Below are positions 23,972 through 33,226 of a DNA stretch of 64,000 nt, piece after piece; within the stretch, counting starts at the first letter, position 1; each line of letters starts with the position of its first letter. The stretch spans positions 1 to 64,000 of the forward strand of contig DBKT01000012.1 in NCBI GenBank assembly GCA_002297365.1. Reading direction: 5' to 3'. The notes beneath the pieces are model-generated. The model was not told the DNA's origin and ran no database searches. It saw nothing but the letters and a program-made list of their open reading frames with translations. The position numbers and the translations under genes are program-made. The DNA comes from Caryophanales bacterium UBA743 (GTDB taxonomy: Bacteria > Bacillota_I > Bacilli_A > RFN20 > CAG-826).

Positions 23972-25879
23972 TTAAGCGTTATAAGTTCCCGTGATCTGAA
24001 TGTCACTAGGATTCACCAAGGCAATCTGGTCGCGATGGTTTTTACCAGAGGCAGAAACATAATTCTGCCAAATGCCCGTGATCTTACAAATCTTTGGTTG
24101 ATAGTTAGTGACAATAAGAGAGTCGGCAATCTTTTTTTCTTCATCGGTTTTCGCGTTTTCCTTCGTAAGCACGGTTGGATAAACATATTCCGCGCCAAGA
24201 GGGTTATATTCGTTCTTGCCACCCGTGTAGAACTTATAGGTATAAGAAGATTCGGCCCCATAGGTTTTCAAAACGCCGTCGAATTGAACCAAACGAACTT
24301 CCGTAGAGCCTGCTTGCGCGCTTTGCAAGTTGCCGAAGAAAATGATCTTATTATTGTCGTTATAATATGGGTAAGCAGTATTGTAACGATTCACCTCTTG
24401 AAGACCGCCATCGGTGAACGTCGTATCCTGATTGCAATAGACATCATCTTCCAAAGAAATCAAAACATGATTGAGATTGCTCTTATTTTGTGAAGCTTCA
24501 TCATATTGTTCCTTGCTTAAAACAATTGGCTTTATTTGATCTTTCTTAACGGATTTCTCAGAGATGATCTCAACGTCTCTATAAGGATCGACGTCGAATT
24601 CACGATAGGAAATGCCCATCATCTGCAAGGTTCCTGAATAGGAAGAAAGAACGCCAATCACTTTCACATAATCGCCAACGTCAATCGGAGTTTGAGCATA
24701 AGTAAAGACGTACATGCCATACGCTTCTGGGAGAGAGCCATCCTCTGGCATTTCATAAGAAGGCTTATCTTGGAAATAGAAAGCCCCGTTTAACTTACGT
24801 GTGACATATCCTTCCAATTGATAAAGGGTTTTTGAACAATCGTTATGCTCTTCATTGATATCAAATAAATCGCAAGTAAGCGTTCCATCACTCACGTGAG
24901 TTGCCTCATACACTTCTTTTAAGGTCTTCTTAACAGGCGGGTTGTCTTTGCTGTAGTAGAAATAGTTCTTATCTTTTTCGCCGCTATATTCATTTCTCTT
25001 GTTCGCTTGAGCGGATAAGTTGGCCGCGTCAAACGTCCAATAGAATCCTTCCCCCATATCATCGGGAGAGCCAATGCCTTGCGAAAGGCCTTGATAGACC
25101 ATCTCTAAATTCAAGCAACGGAAATCCTCCATCTCGGGATTCTCTTTTTCGGAATACCAAACGTAGGCCAAAGAACGCTGATTTCCATCCGCCGTCGCAG
25201 CTTTGTTTTCCAATCCTGCGGCCCATCCTTGAGACTCCAATATGATACGTTTTGCTTTAGAAAGAACGCTTTTGTTATAAATGGAGGCCGTCTTTCCCCA
25301 CTCTTCTAATTCGGAAGTGGATTCCGGGGTATCGATTCCTAAATAACGAATTTTGACGGTATAGCCTTTATTTAAAGTAGCAACATGTGTGGTATCGCCA
25401 TCGACATAATTCATGAACGAATCAGCGCCAATTTTCAAGGTATCCGTATAAGAAGTCGCCACTTGTTCCAAACCGTTCGTACGAAAATCCATCACTTTTG
25501 GATTATTCATGACGTTATAGAAGGCATCCTTGTCGACGTTGAGTTTAAATTGGCTGACCCAATCCACATCTTTGTCTACGACGTAATAGGCAGCGACTTT
25601 GTTTTCGCCTTTTTTCAAGACGTAAGAATATTTGCCATCTTTCTTCGTCAAGGTTTCATCATTTACGGTCACGTGGTCAACGTAAAAGTTTTGAGTGGGA
25701 TTCACGCTGAAAGTAATGACATCCCCTTCTTTTAGATTTTCGTTCTTTTGATCGAAAACGATTTTGCCATAATGGCTTTCCGAAGTAATATCGACGTAAC
25801 TGGCGCTGCCTTCAAGGGATTTGCAAGAAGGAAGAAGCGCTAAGCTTGAGAGAACTAAAATAACAGTATTCTTTTTCAT
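23972..25879 (-). CDS. Surface nuclease lipoprotein: SNase domain plus OB-fold
   Basis: A 635-residue lipoprotein (lipobox PSC, Cys19) predicted to cut nucleic acid outside the cell. Domains: a bacterial repeat (about 30-100, VITFSVNPTQNFYVDHVTV), a staphylococcal-nuclease domain (about 145-300) with YVDGDTTHV, VKIRYLGIDTPES, EEWGKTA, DGNQRSLAYVW and LEMVYQGLS, and an OB-fold (about 365-450, YQLEGYVTRKLNGAFYF to YVKVIGVLSSYSGTLQM) like that of the Bacillus YhcR nuclease. The SNase arginines, aspartates and Glu that bind Ca and phosphate have plausible counterparts (D in DGDT, R of IRYLG, E of ESTSELEE). No good ribosome site; ATG 15 nt after the binding-protein gene. It follows an ABC importer, as in the Mycoplasma MG186-MG189 cluster. 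Confidence 0.85.
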   Translation of the reverse strand: MKKNTVILVLSSLALLPSCKSLEGSASYVDITSESHYGKIVFDQKNENLKEGDVITFSVNPTQNFYVDHVTVNDETLTKKDGKYSYVLKKGENKVAAYYVVDKDVDWVSQFKLNVDKDAFYNVMNNPKVMDFRTNGLEQVATSYTDTLKIGADSFMNYVDGDTTHVATLNKGYTVKIRYLGIDTPESTSELEEWGKTASIYNKSVLSKAKRIILESQGWAAGLENKAATADGNQRSLAYVWYSEKENPEMEDFRCLNLEMVYQGLSQGIGSPDDMGEGFYWTFDAANLSAQANKRNEYSGEKDKNYFYYSKDNPPVKKTLKEVYEATHVSDGTLTCDLFDINEEHNDCSKTLYQLEGYVTRKLNGAFYFQDKPSYEMPEDGSLPEAYGMYVFTYAQTPIDVGDYVKVIGVLSSYSGTLQMMGISYREFDVDPYRDVEIISEKSVKKDQIKPIVLSKEQYDEASQNKSNLNHVLISLEDDVYCNQDTTFTDGGLQEVNRYNTAYPYYNDNNKIIFFGNLQSAQAGSTEVRLVQFDGVLKTYGAESSYTYKFYTGGKNEYNPLGAEYVYPTVLTKENAKTDEEKKIADSLIVTNYQPKICKITGIWQNYVSASGKNHRDQIALVNPSDIQITGTYNA

Positions 25880-25894
25880 ATATCAATTCGTGCC

Positions 25895-27430
25895 CTATTT
25901 TGTGTTTTTGATGGTTTGGTTATAAGCGGTTTGCAAAGCGGCATCCACGCTCATTTTAGAACCGACGACGTATTTCAACGTATTGCCAATTTCCGTACGG
26001 GCTTTTTCGGAGCCAAGGAAAACGGAAGAGGTCATATAGTTTTGACGGAGCTTTCCAGTCAATGCCGGTATGGCGTAATTCAATCCTTTGTCCTTTTGCG
26101 CAACCCAGTTTTTATAGGCATCGGTTTCGAAAGAAGACAAACGAACAGGGTCATAGGAATTCTGCAAAGCCAATTTTGCGTTGTTGAGTGGATCGGCCAT
26201 ATATTTGTAGAATAGCCAAGCCCCCTTATGAATATAGGAATTGCCGTTGTTAAAGAAAGCGATGGAAGGCCCTTGTTGGATGTATTTTGCTTCCTTTCCT
26301 TCAGGATGAGGGACGGGCGCTAAACGCACAGCGAAATTGGAGGAGACTTGGTAAGAAGAGCCGCCTGTGGATCCAATAGACATAGCGGATTTAACGGCAG
26401 TGAAATATTTGTTCGTGTAATTCCCTTGAAGAACGCCTTTAGTAATCAATATTCTGTCGTTAATCAAACCGGACAGTTCTTCAATGAGAGCTTTTGTCTG
26501 ATCGTTTTTGAAAACGATGTGATCACTTGGCTTATTGATGTTCTCGTTCGTCGTATAAGGGATTCCCCTCATTGCCATCTGTGAAATCATCAAATTAGAA
26601 TCTGAATCGTAGCCGACAGGATAGAATTCATCGCTGACGCCTTCCGTTTTCATATCGGCTAGCATTTTGCGAGAGGTGGCAACCATTTCTTCCCAGGTTT
26701 CAGGAACCTCATAGGTGTATCCGCCATTTTCCTTGACCCACGTTTTGAAGGAGGCCAATTCTTCATCGGTTACTTTTTCGCTATTAGCGGTTTCCAATTT
26801 TTCAGCATAAGTCGTTTTCTTTTCGGCGTTTGCTTCAAATTTCTTTGCTGTTTGCTTATTCGCGCCAGCAAAATAGGATGCGTTATAATACATTGCCTCG
26901 GTTGATTTATACATAGGCATGGACCATGTTCCTTCGAATTGGAAATCATTTCCTTCTTCAAGGAAGGCAGGAACGAAATCAGCAAGCTCTTCTTTGGTGT
27001 AGCCAAATTTCGTATCATTAATGAAATTGTCTAAACGAAGTAAGGCCGAATTGGAAAGGGTTTTGCCAATATATGTGGAGAAATTATCTGGATAACCCAT
27101 AATCAAAGCAGGCATTTCGCCACTGGCGAGTTTAGTCCTTGTTTGATCGGCTAGGGCGTCGTAATCGCCAGCGAGCTTTACGTTCTCTAGCTTATATTTA
27201 CCCTCGTACTCTTTGTTGAAACCATCAATGATCGTATCCAAAACAGTCGATTTTGCATGTCCTAAGCAATTCCAGAACGGAATCGTGACAGCACTCGTTG
27301 GATCGTCTTCTGGCAAAGTGGTATCGACGTCTCCGGCTCCTGTTGTTCCGCCACGATTGCAAGAAGCCAATGCGGCCGAAGCCAACAAGCCAAAGACCAA
27401 TGCTTTCCCCATCTTTTTGATTTGTTTCAT
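25895..27430 (-). CDS. Family 1 extracellular solute-binding lipoprotein
   Basis: ABC importer binding protein of the sugar / glycerol-phosphate class (UgpB-like), 511 residues, lipobox LASC (Cys23) after MKQIKKMGKALVFGLLASAA. The mature part shows the class pattern: VTIPFWNCLGH, DALADQTRTKLASGEMPALIMG, STEAMYYNASYF, PETWEEMV and a late KGAWLFYKYMADP. A Lys/Glu-rich helical insertion near residues 195-235 is not typical. AAGGAG lies 6-7 nt upstream. It is the fourth gene of the operon, between the permeases and the nuclease lipoprotein. The ligand is not readable from sequence; context suggests a product of nucleic acid breakdown or a sugar phosphate. Confidence 0.9.
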   Translation of the reverse strand: MKQIKKMGKALVFGLLASAALASCNRGGTTGAGDVDTTLPEDDPTSAVTIPFWNCLGHAKSTVLDTIIDGFNKEYEGKYKLENVKLAGDYDALADQTRTKLASGEMPALIMGYPDNFSTYIGKTLSNSALLRLDNFINDTKFGYTKEELADFVPAFLEEGNDFQFEGTWSMPMYKSTEAMYYNASYFAGANKQTAKKFEANAEKKTTYAEKLETANSEKVTDEELASFKTWVKENGGYTYEVPETWEEMVATSRKMLADMKTEGVSDEFYPVGYDSDSNLMISQMAMRGIPYTTNENINKPSDHIVFKNDQTKALIEELSGLINDRILITKGVLQGNYTNKYFTAVKSAMSIGSTGGSSYQVSSNFAVRLAPVPHPEGKEAKYIQQGPSIAFFNNGNSYIHKGAWLFYKYMADPLNNAKLALQNSYDPVRLSSFETDAYKNWVAQKDKGLNYAIPALTGKLRQNYMTSSVFLGSEKARTEIGNTLKYVVGSKMSVDAALQTAYNQTIKNTK

Positions 27431-27445
27431 TTTTTTCTCCTTTTT

Positions 27446-28375
27446 CTAGCCTTTAATGCCAGCACGTGAAACACCACGCATAATATATTTTCTAAAGAAA
27501 ATAAACACCAATAGTAACGGAACGGTAACAATTACAGTAGCCGCCATTTGCGCTCCATAGTCATCATAATTTTCCGTGGAATTGAAGGTTTCACGAAGAC
27601 CATTGGTGATTAAATAGAATTGCGAATTGCCCGAAGCAATCAAGTTTGGCCACACATAAGCGTTCCAAGACCCCATTAATTTCAGGATAAAAATCGTCGT
27701 CAAGGTAGGCATCGCCAAAGGGACCATTACTTTCCAAAGATATTCCCAATCGCTTTTTCCGTCCACTTTCGCCGCCAAATAAAGCTCATTAGGAATTTGC
27801 TTGAAATTCTGGCGCAGCAAGTAAATATAGAAAACGGAAATCATGAAAGGGATGATCATAGCCGTATAAGCCCCGACGATATTGTTGCCGCCAGTCATTC
27901 CAAACAAAGAAACGGAAATATAGTTAGAAACAACCATCATTTCTCCCGGAATCATCATCGTGCTTAGAAGAATAGAGAACAAAAGGTCCTTGCCTTTAAA
28001 TTCCAAACGGGCGAAAGCAAATGCCGCGAATATCGTCGTAACCAATGTACCTAATGTAGAAATCACGCCAACAACAAGCGTGTTTCTTAAAAGAACGCCG
28101 AAATTCAAACGGCTGAAAGCACTGGCGTAATTATCCCAGCGCATCACTTCTGGCCAAAGAGTCGGAACAAGGCGCTGGATTTCTTCTCCGCCTTTTAAGG
28201 ATGTGATGATCATCCAATAAAAAGGGAAAATCATAACCAAAGCGAAAAGAGCCAAAAAAGCATACACGACAACCAAAGAAACGATCTTAAGAATCTTAGA
28301 TGCCACTTCTTTTTGATGGACGCTTTTCCCTTCATCAGCCAACACAAGGATAAGTTCTTCGTTTGTATTTTCCAT
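27446..28375 (-). CDS. ABC transporter permease, MalG/UgpE type
   Basis: Inner-membrane permease of a carbohydrate-type importer, 309 residues, six or so helices, with the conserved cytoplasmic EAA loop YLAAKVDGKSDWEYLWKVMV that docks on the ATPase. An N-terminal cytoplasmic tail of about 30 residues precedes the first helix. AAGGAGGG lies 13 nt before the ATG, inside the end of the upstream permease gene, which stops 2 nt before this one starts. It pairs with the permease at 28378-29307 to form the membrane channel. Confidence 0.93.
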   Translation of the reverse strand: MENTNEELILVLADEGKSVHQKEVASKILKIVSLVVVYAFLALFALVMIFPFYWMIITSLKGGEEIQRLVPTLWPEVMRWDNYASAFSRLNFGVLLRNTLVVGVISTLGTLVTTIFAAFAFARLEFKGKDLLFSILLSTMMIPGEMMVVSNYISVSLFGMTGGNNIVGAYTAMIIPFMISVFYIYLLRQNFKQIPNELYLAAKVDGKSDWEYLWKVMVPLAMPTLTTIFILKLMGSWNAYVWPNLIASGNSQFYLITNGLRETFNSTENYDDYGAQMAATVIVTVPLLLVFIFFRKYIMRGVSRAGIKG

Positions 28376-28377
28376 AA

Positions 28378-29307
28378 TTAATAATGAACCCTCCTTTTCG
28401 AGACTTTGAATTGAATGCCCGTAAATATTAAGATGAGGATAAATAGAAGGACGGCTGCGGCGGAAGCGTATTGAACTTGATTCTCCGCAATCTGATCATA
28501 GATGAAATAAACAATCGTCTGCATGTTTTTCTGACCGGTTGTGACATCGAAGGTCCCCCCGTCTTTCCCAAACAAGCCAATAACAGAGTTATATTCTTTA
28601 AACGCGCCAATGAAGGAAGTGATCATGATATACAAAATCTGCGGGGAGAGAAGAGGGATGGTGACTTTCATAATCGTTTTAAAACGGGAAGCCCCATCAA
28701 TCTTAGCCGCATCGTAATATTGGTTGTCAACATTTTGAAGGCCGCCTAAGAAAATAAGGATCTTATATGGCAAGGAATGCCAAACGATATAGAAACAAAT
28801 GGCAAAGAAAGCAGACCAATAATTGACCGCCTCGCCAGTTTGAAGGTTCATCGTGATCCAAGGATGCCCTTGAATGCCAAAGAGGGCGTTGAATAAACCG
28901 TATTGCGTATCGAAAATAACGCTGAAGACCATACCGATGGCAATCGCATTCGTAACATATGGCATAAAGAAAATCGTTTGAAAGATTTTCTTCAAGGCCT
29001 TGATTGAATTCAAGCCAATGGCAATCGCCAAAGAAAGTATGATGGAAACCGGAACGGTAACAAAAGTCAGCAACAAAGTGTTCGGCAAAGCCGTTTTAAT
29101 GACATCGTCAAAGAAAATGCCGTTAGGTGAAAGGACCTCAATATAATTCTGGAAAGTAAAGCCGCCCTTATACCCTAAAACATAATCATAGTCAGCCGTA
29201 AAGGATACGACGAACGTGTTAATAATGGGGTAAAAAGTGAAAACGCTAAGAAGGATAATCGTCGGCGCTAGATATAGCCAGGCCTTCCAATTGTTTTTGC
29301 TTTCCAT
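28378..29307 (-). CDS. ABC transporter permease, MalF/UgpA type
   Basis: First membrane subunit of the importer, 309 residues with six predicted helices and the EAA loop YYDAAKIDGASRFKTIMKVT. The family is the CUT1 carbohydrate type. Its ATG overlaps the ATPase stop by one base (TAATG), so translation is coupled to that of the ATPase. It forms a heterodimer with the MalG-type permease encoded just downstream. Confidence 0.93.
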   Translation of the reverse strand: MESKNNWKAWLYLAPTIILLSVFTFYPIINTFVVSFTADYDYVLGYKGGFTFQNYIEVLSPNGIFFDDVIKTALPNTLLLTFVTVPVSIILSLAIAIGLNSIKALKKIFQTIFFMPYVTNAIAIGMVFSVIFDTQYGLFNALFGIQGHPWITMNLQTGEAVNYWSAFFAICFYIVWHSLPYKILIFLGGLQNVDNQYYDAAKIDGASRFKTIMKVTIPLLSPQILYIMITSFIGAFKEYNSVIGLFGKDGGTFDVTTGQKNMQTIVYFIYDQIAENQVQYASAAAVLLFILILIFTGIQFKVSKRRVHY

Positions 29308-30788
29308 TATTTCGAAACCTCAAAACGAATTCTTTCTTCGCTTTCATGATCGAAAACATAGATTTTCGTAGGGCGAATCCCAAACTTCATCATCCCGACC
29401 TTCGCTTGGATATCCGAATCAACGATGATCTTGATGTTTTGGCCAATAAAGTCTTTATGAGAGCAGATTAAAGATATGTCCCTGCCCATTGTTTGAATAG
29501 CATCCACTTTCAAAGAAAGAACTTTCTGTTTCTCCGTGGTGTGCTCATCGCAAAGGAAGCCTTCCGGGCGAATGCCGACGTAAACCGGTTTATCTTCTTT
29601 AAAGTCTTTGGAAGACAGTATTTTTTCTTCCCCGATGTATAGAGCGCCTTTTTCAATTCTTCCTTCGAAGACATTGATTGGAGGCGTTCCTAAGAATTTG
29701 GCGACAAAGAGATTCTTCGGGTTGCGATAAACTTCCTGTGGCTCTCCTTCTTGCATTTTAACGCCGAGCTTCATAACAACGATGCGGTCAGAAATAGACA
29801 TGGCTTCTTCCTGGTCGTGGGTGACAAAAATGGTTGTAATTCCAGTCTCTCGTTGAATACGACGAATCTCTTCTCTCGTTTGAAGACGCAAACGCGCATC
29901 CAAATTGGAAAGCGGCTCATCCAAAAGAAGGACTTTTGGCTTTTTCACCAATGCGCGGGCAATGGCAACGCGCTGTTGTTGACCACCCGATAATTCAGAA
30001 GGTTTTCTTTCAAGGTACTCATCAATTTGAACAAGCCTCGCCGTTTCTTGAACAAGGGAATCAATCTCATCGTTGTTTAGCCTTCTGGTTACGATCGTGG
30101 TCGTTCCATCTTTGTTCAAAATTTCGAATTTATCGTTCAAAGAGCAGCCTTTTCTCTCGATTTTTGCTTTTTCTTTTTGATTTTCTTCTTCTAAAGAGGA
30201 AATGATTTCTTTTAGTTTGGAAGATAGCTCTTCCCCTTTCAAGCCTTGAAGGCCAAAACGATAAACGCGATACGCTAAAGAAGTAACGATATGAAAACGG
30301 AAAACCATTCTCTTAGCAAAATTTTCCTTGGAGATTTTGCCATTATAAACGGATTCATTCAATAAAGTTTCGATTTCTTCGATATGATTCGAAAGCAAAT
30401 CAATGATCGTGTTGTTGTCAATTATCTTTTTTGCTTTCAAGGAAGTCTTAACGCGGAGATTCGTCAAAGGGAATTTGACGTTATCGTAAATAGACATATG
30501 AGGATAAAGAGCGTAGTTTTGAAAAACCAAGCCGATCCCACGTTTTTCCGGCGATAAATTGGTCACATCGGAATCCCCAAACCAAATCTCACCAGAAGTT
30601 GGAGTTTTTAAACCGGAAATCATATACAAGGTAGTAGATTTTCCGCATCCGGATGGCCCTAAAAGACCTAAGAGTTCCCCATCCTTTATGTCCAAATCAA
30701 AATCATTTACGGCAATTGTGTCTTCAGGATTTTTCCTAGGGTTTCGAGAAGGGAAGGCTTTCGTTAGGTGTTTGATTCTAATTTCCAT
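29307..30788 (-). CDS. MsmK/UgpC-type ABC ATPase with a long insertion
   Basis: Nucleotide-binding subunit of the importer. Walker A GPSGCGKST at 44-52, Q-loop Gln90, signature LSGGQ at 266-270, Walker B LLLDEP at 287-292, switch His in THDQEEA and a C-terminal TOBE/MalK-like regulatory domain (about 365-490). At 493 residues it is about 125 longer than MsmK or MalK: the extra segment (about 115-240, helical and Lys/Glu rich) lies between Q-loop and signature, in the helical subdomain touching the permeases. As I recall, Mycoplasma MG187 has an enlarged version of the same region. Leads the operon; a GAGG is about 9 nt upstream. Confidence 0.93.
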   Translation of the reverse strand: MEIRIKHLTKAFPSRNPRKNPEDTIAVNDFDLDIKDGELLGLLGPSGCGKSTTLYMISGLKTPTSGEIWFGDSDVTNLSPEKRGIGLVFQNYALYPHMSIYDNVKFPLTNLRVKTSLKAKKIIDNNTIIDLLSNHIEEIETLLNESVYNGKISKENFAKRMVFRFHIVTSLAYRVYRFGLQGLKGEELSSKLKEIISSLEEENQKEKAKIERKGCSLNDKFEILNKDGTTTIVTRRLNNDEIDSLVQETARLVQIDEYLERKPSELSGGQQQRVAIARALVKKPKVLLLDEPLSNLDARLRLQTREEIRRIQRETGITTIFVTHDQEEAMSISDRIVVMKLGVKMQEGEPQEVYRNPKNLFVAKFLGTPPINVFEGRIEKGALYIGEEKILSSKDFKEDKPVYVGIRPEGFLCDEHTTEKQKVLSLKVDAIQTMGRDISLICSHKDFIGQNIKIIVDSDIQAKVGMMKFGIRPTKIYVFDHESEERIRFEVSK

Positions 30789-30881
30789 GAAATCATCCTC
30801 ATTGCTATTGGTGCCCTAAGGCAGCCAATTATTATAACTTATATTATCAATCGACGCATCAAAGAACAAGCCGGCAGGCTT

Positions 30882-30912
30882 ATAAAAGGGAGGCAAGCAT
30901 AAGTTGCCTCCC
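30882..30912 (-). terminator. Terminator of the OB-fold lipoprotein gene
   Basis: Nine-base-pair stem GGGAGGCAA / TTGCCTCCC (30904-30912 and 30888-30896), 7-nt loop, followed by TTTTAT on the minus strand. It separates the lipoprotein gene ending at 30919 from the ABC operon. Confidence 0.93.
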
Positions 30913-30918
30913 AAAAAA

Positions 30919-33051
30919 TCATTTTGTATAAGAATACGTGTTATAAACGGTTTCTTTTCCATCAGTTACAGAAAGAATCGCCGCTTTATAGAAGCTTTTC
31001 TTGTTCCAGTTGCATAAAGCCATATCGACCGAAACTGTTTTGCCAACATAAGGGGTGAGCCAATCGTAATGGCTTACATCAGATGTGTATAATTCCAAAT
31101 CCGCATCGTCCATTTGGATGTGCCAAGTGCTTCTGTTATCGGTGCTTTCAACTTTCTTGAAGGTAGCGGAAACAGTGTAACCTTGGGAAGATAGATCTTT
31201 GGTTGAATCTTGAGATAGAGCATCCAAATCAGCTAAGGTTTTGTCTTTAATGAAGGAATTTCTAGAATAATCGCTTTTGCCATTCAGGTTGAAAGTCAAG
31301 GAAGCGTTGCTAATGTAATTTTCGCCAGCGACATCAATTACTTTGCCCGTATCTTTGAAAGTATATTGACCTCCGCCTTTCACATCGCGTTTGCCTGTAA
31401 TAACAATTTCGTTGCCCATTTCAATTCGGTTCATATCAGCTTGGGGGAGGGTAACTGGAATGATCCCCGATTCATCGATGAGATAGAAAGAGGAGTTTTG
31501 GTTAACGACAGAAGGGCCGGCAATGCCTTTGACGGTAACGACTTCTTCCGTAGCTGCATCGATAGCCTCTTTGACCGTTTTCGCGTTTTTAACGGCGGCA
31601 GTATCCATCTTGACACTGACTTCTTTTTTATAAACCGGATTATCTTGATAATGAATTTCGATGGTGATCTTTGCTTCGCCATCTTCCTTAGTATGGAAGA
31701 CAAACTCATCTTCTTTTTCTTCGAAATAGGCGACTTCGGCATTAGAGGAAGTGTAGGTGATGGTTGCGTTCTCAAAGCCTAAAAGAGTAGAAGAAACGTT
31801 CTTTGGCATGCTCTTGATTGGATCGCCGGCATAAACAGATTCGAGCAAGCCGTCAATATGATAGTCGTATACATATTCTCCTACATTCGTCGTATCGAAT
31901 TGATAGTTCTCGTCTTTCACGGAAAGAGGAACAAAACGCCAGAAGCATCCAGAAGCCGTGCTCTTTGCGTTAATGGCGCTTAAATAAACGGTGCAGATTT
32001 TCCCGTCGAATTGATCAAGGTAAGAGAAATCGGCGCCATTGCATTGGGTGTAAGCGTAGGACCCTGTTTTCCCATCAATGTCATAGAAATAGTAATTGAC
32101 GAAGTTTTGGCCTTCTTTTTGTTGCCTCTTAATATAAGAATTCACTTTGAAGACTTCACTAGAGATATTATTCGTGACAGGAATATTCACAAATTCTTTG
32201 ATAGTCGTCTCTTTGGCAAAAGAGAAATCCAACGCCTCAGTCGTTTTCTTCTTGCTAACAAGAATTCCATTGGTTAATTGACAAGCGCCTTCATATTTAT
32301 ACTTTTTAGCATAGGACTGTTCTTTTTCCAGTATCCAGTAATCTTTTTCGGCAGCCAAACAAATCTCGTCTCCTTCTTCTACTTGAGAAACAAGGGCAGA
32401 ATCAAAAACATAGATAGAGGAAGCGGAATCGATAAGGAAAAAGCCGTTCTTCTTTAATCCACTGGCATACGTGAAACGAGCGACCCTGCCCGTCACTTTC
32501 ACCTTGTCGCCTTTTTTGGCTTTTCTAGCTTGGGCAATATCCATAGTGAGGTAATCATCTAAGGAGACCTCCTGATCAATGTGTTCCATTTCTACAATCC
32601 AACCGGATTTAATTTCCAAGGTTCCTTTGTAGTTCACCAAAGTTCCATAAAGAATTACTTTATCCCCTGCAATCGGCTTCTTTTCCAACTCGTTGTAGCG
32701 TTTCACTCCGTCAGCGCCATAGGTACCGTAGACAAAAATGCTTCCAGTCGCATCCTCAATGGTCATCGACCCATAGTTGTAGTCGGTAATTTCCTTGATT
32801 GTCCCAAGGATGTAATAACGTTCTTTCGTGGCTTCCGTATTTTCTTTGGCAATTTCCAAAGCCTTGGCAATGCTGGTCAATGCATAACCATCACCAAATT
32901 GGCTGCTTGAAACATCGCTTGAATTCGAAGATTCTTGGCTTTCTTGAGAGGATTCAAACTCCTGAGATGAAGATGAGACCTCTTCGCTTTTGCAAGAAGC
33001 AAGACCCATCAAAGCAACGGCACTTAACAAATAGAAAATTTTTTGTTTCAT
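30919..33051 (-). CDS. Large surface lipoprotein with several OB-fold domains
   Basis: A 710-residue lipoprotein (lipobox LASC, Cys20) with a Ser/Glu/Gln linker (about 22-53). At least three OB-fold-like segments are visible: about 78-155 (YYILGTIKEITDYNYGSMTI to GDKVILYGTLVNYKGTLEI), about 180-240 (GDKVKVTGRVARFTYASG to VEEGDEICLAA) and about 505-575 (VVTVKGIAGPSVV to MGNEIVITGKRDVKGGGQY). An Ig-like stretch around TYTSSNAEVAYF lies between. No catalytic domain seen. OB-folds of this kind accompany extracellular nucleases, so nucleic-acid binding is a reasonable but unproven role. It has its own long leader and terminator, directly upstream of the ABC/nuclease operon. Confidence 0.78.
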   Translation of the reverse strand: MKQKIFYLLSAVALMGLASCKSEEVSSSSQEFESSQESQESSNSSDVSSSQFGDGYALTSIAKALEIAKENTEATKERYYILGTIKEITDYNYGSMTIEDATGSIFVYGTYGADGVKRYNELEKKPIAGDKVILYGTLVNYKGTLEIKSGWIVEMEHIDQEVSLDDYLTMDIAQARKAKKGDKVKVTGRVARFTYASGLKKNGFFLIDSASSIYVFDSALVSQVEEGDEICLAAEKDYWILEKEQSYAKKYKYEGACQLTNGILVSKKKTTEALDFSFAKETTIKEFVNIPVTNNISSEVFKVNSYIKRQQKEGQNFVNYYFYDIDGKTGSYAYTQCNGADFSYLDQFDGKICTVYLSAINAKSTASGCFWRFVPLSVKDENYQFDTTNVGEYVYDYHIDGLLESVYAGDPIKSMPKNVSSTLLGFENATITYTSSNAEVAYFEEKEDEFVFHTKEDGEAKITIEIHYQDNPVYKKEVSVKMDTAAVKNAKTVKEAIDAATEEVVTVKGIAGPSVVNQNSSFYLIDESGIIPVTLPQADMNRIEMGNEIVITGKRDVKGGGQYTFKDTGKVIDVAGENYISNASLTFNLNGKSDYSRNSFIKDKTLADLDALSQDSTKDLSSQGYTVSATFKKVESTDNRSTWHIQMDDADLELYTSDVSHYDWLTPYVGKTVSVDMALCNWNKKSFYKAAILSVTDGKETVYNTYSYTK

Positions 33052-33226
33052 ATTTCCCTTCCTTAAAAGAGAAAACCCCCACAGCTAATGCAAAAAAACG
33101 AAAAACTGGTTTTAATTTTTCATTTCTTTCAAAAGAAACGGGGGTATCAGTTTGCAATATGCAGGGAAGTTTCCTTCCACCTGTATTCTAGCCCATGGCG
33201 GCAAAGAAAAATCATGAAAGTGGTTT
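33052..33226 (-). promoter_or_regulatory. Long, possibly structured leader of the OB-fold lipoprotein
   Basis: About 170 nt without a gene. On the minus strand it holds a GGAAG-GAAA-CTTCC hairpin with a GNRA tetraloop, a TTTCTTT/AAAGAAA hairpin, and separated CCCCC and GGGGG runs, the second followed by TTTTCTCTTTT. A TAGAAT near 33188-33193 could be a -10. No riboswitch class was recognised. Confidence 0.35.

Larger units (their letters stand above)
23972..30788 (-). other. Nuclease/ABC-importer operon
   Basis: Five genes in the same direction with gaps of 1 to 16 nt: ABC ATPase with insertion, two CUT1 permeases, family 1 binding lipoprotein, SNase/OB lipoprotein; a sixth small membrane gene (23503-23937) follows after 34 nt and then a terminator. 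The ATPase leader (30789-30881) contains TATAAT (30833-30838 region) about 45 nt upstream. The layout suggests cleavage of extracellular nucleic acid coupled to import of a product. Confidence 0.7.
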
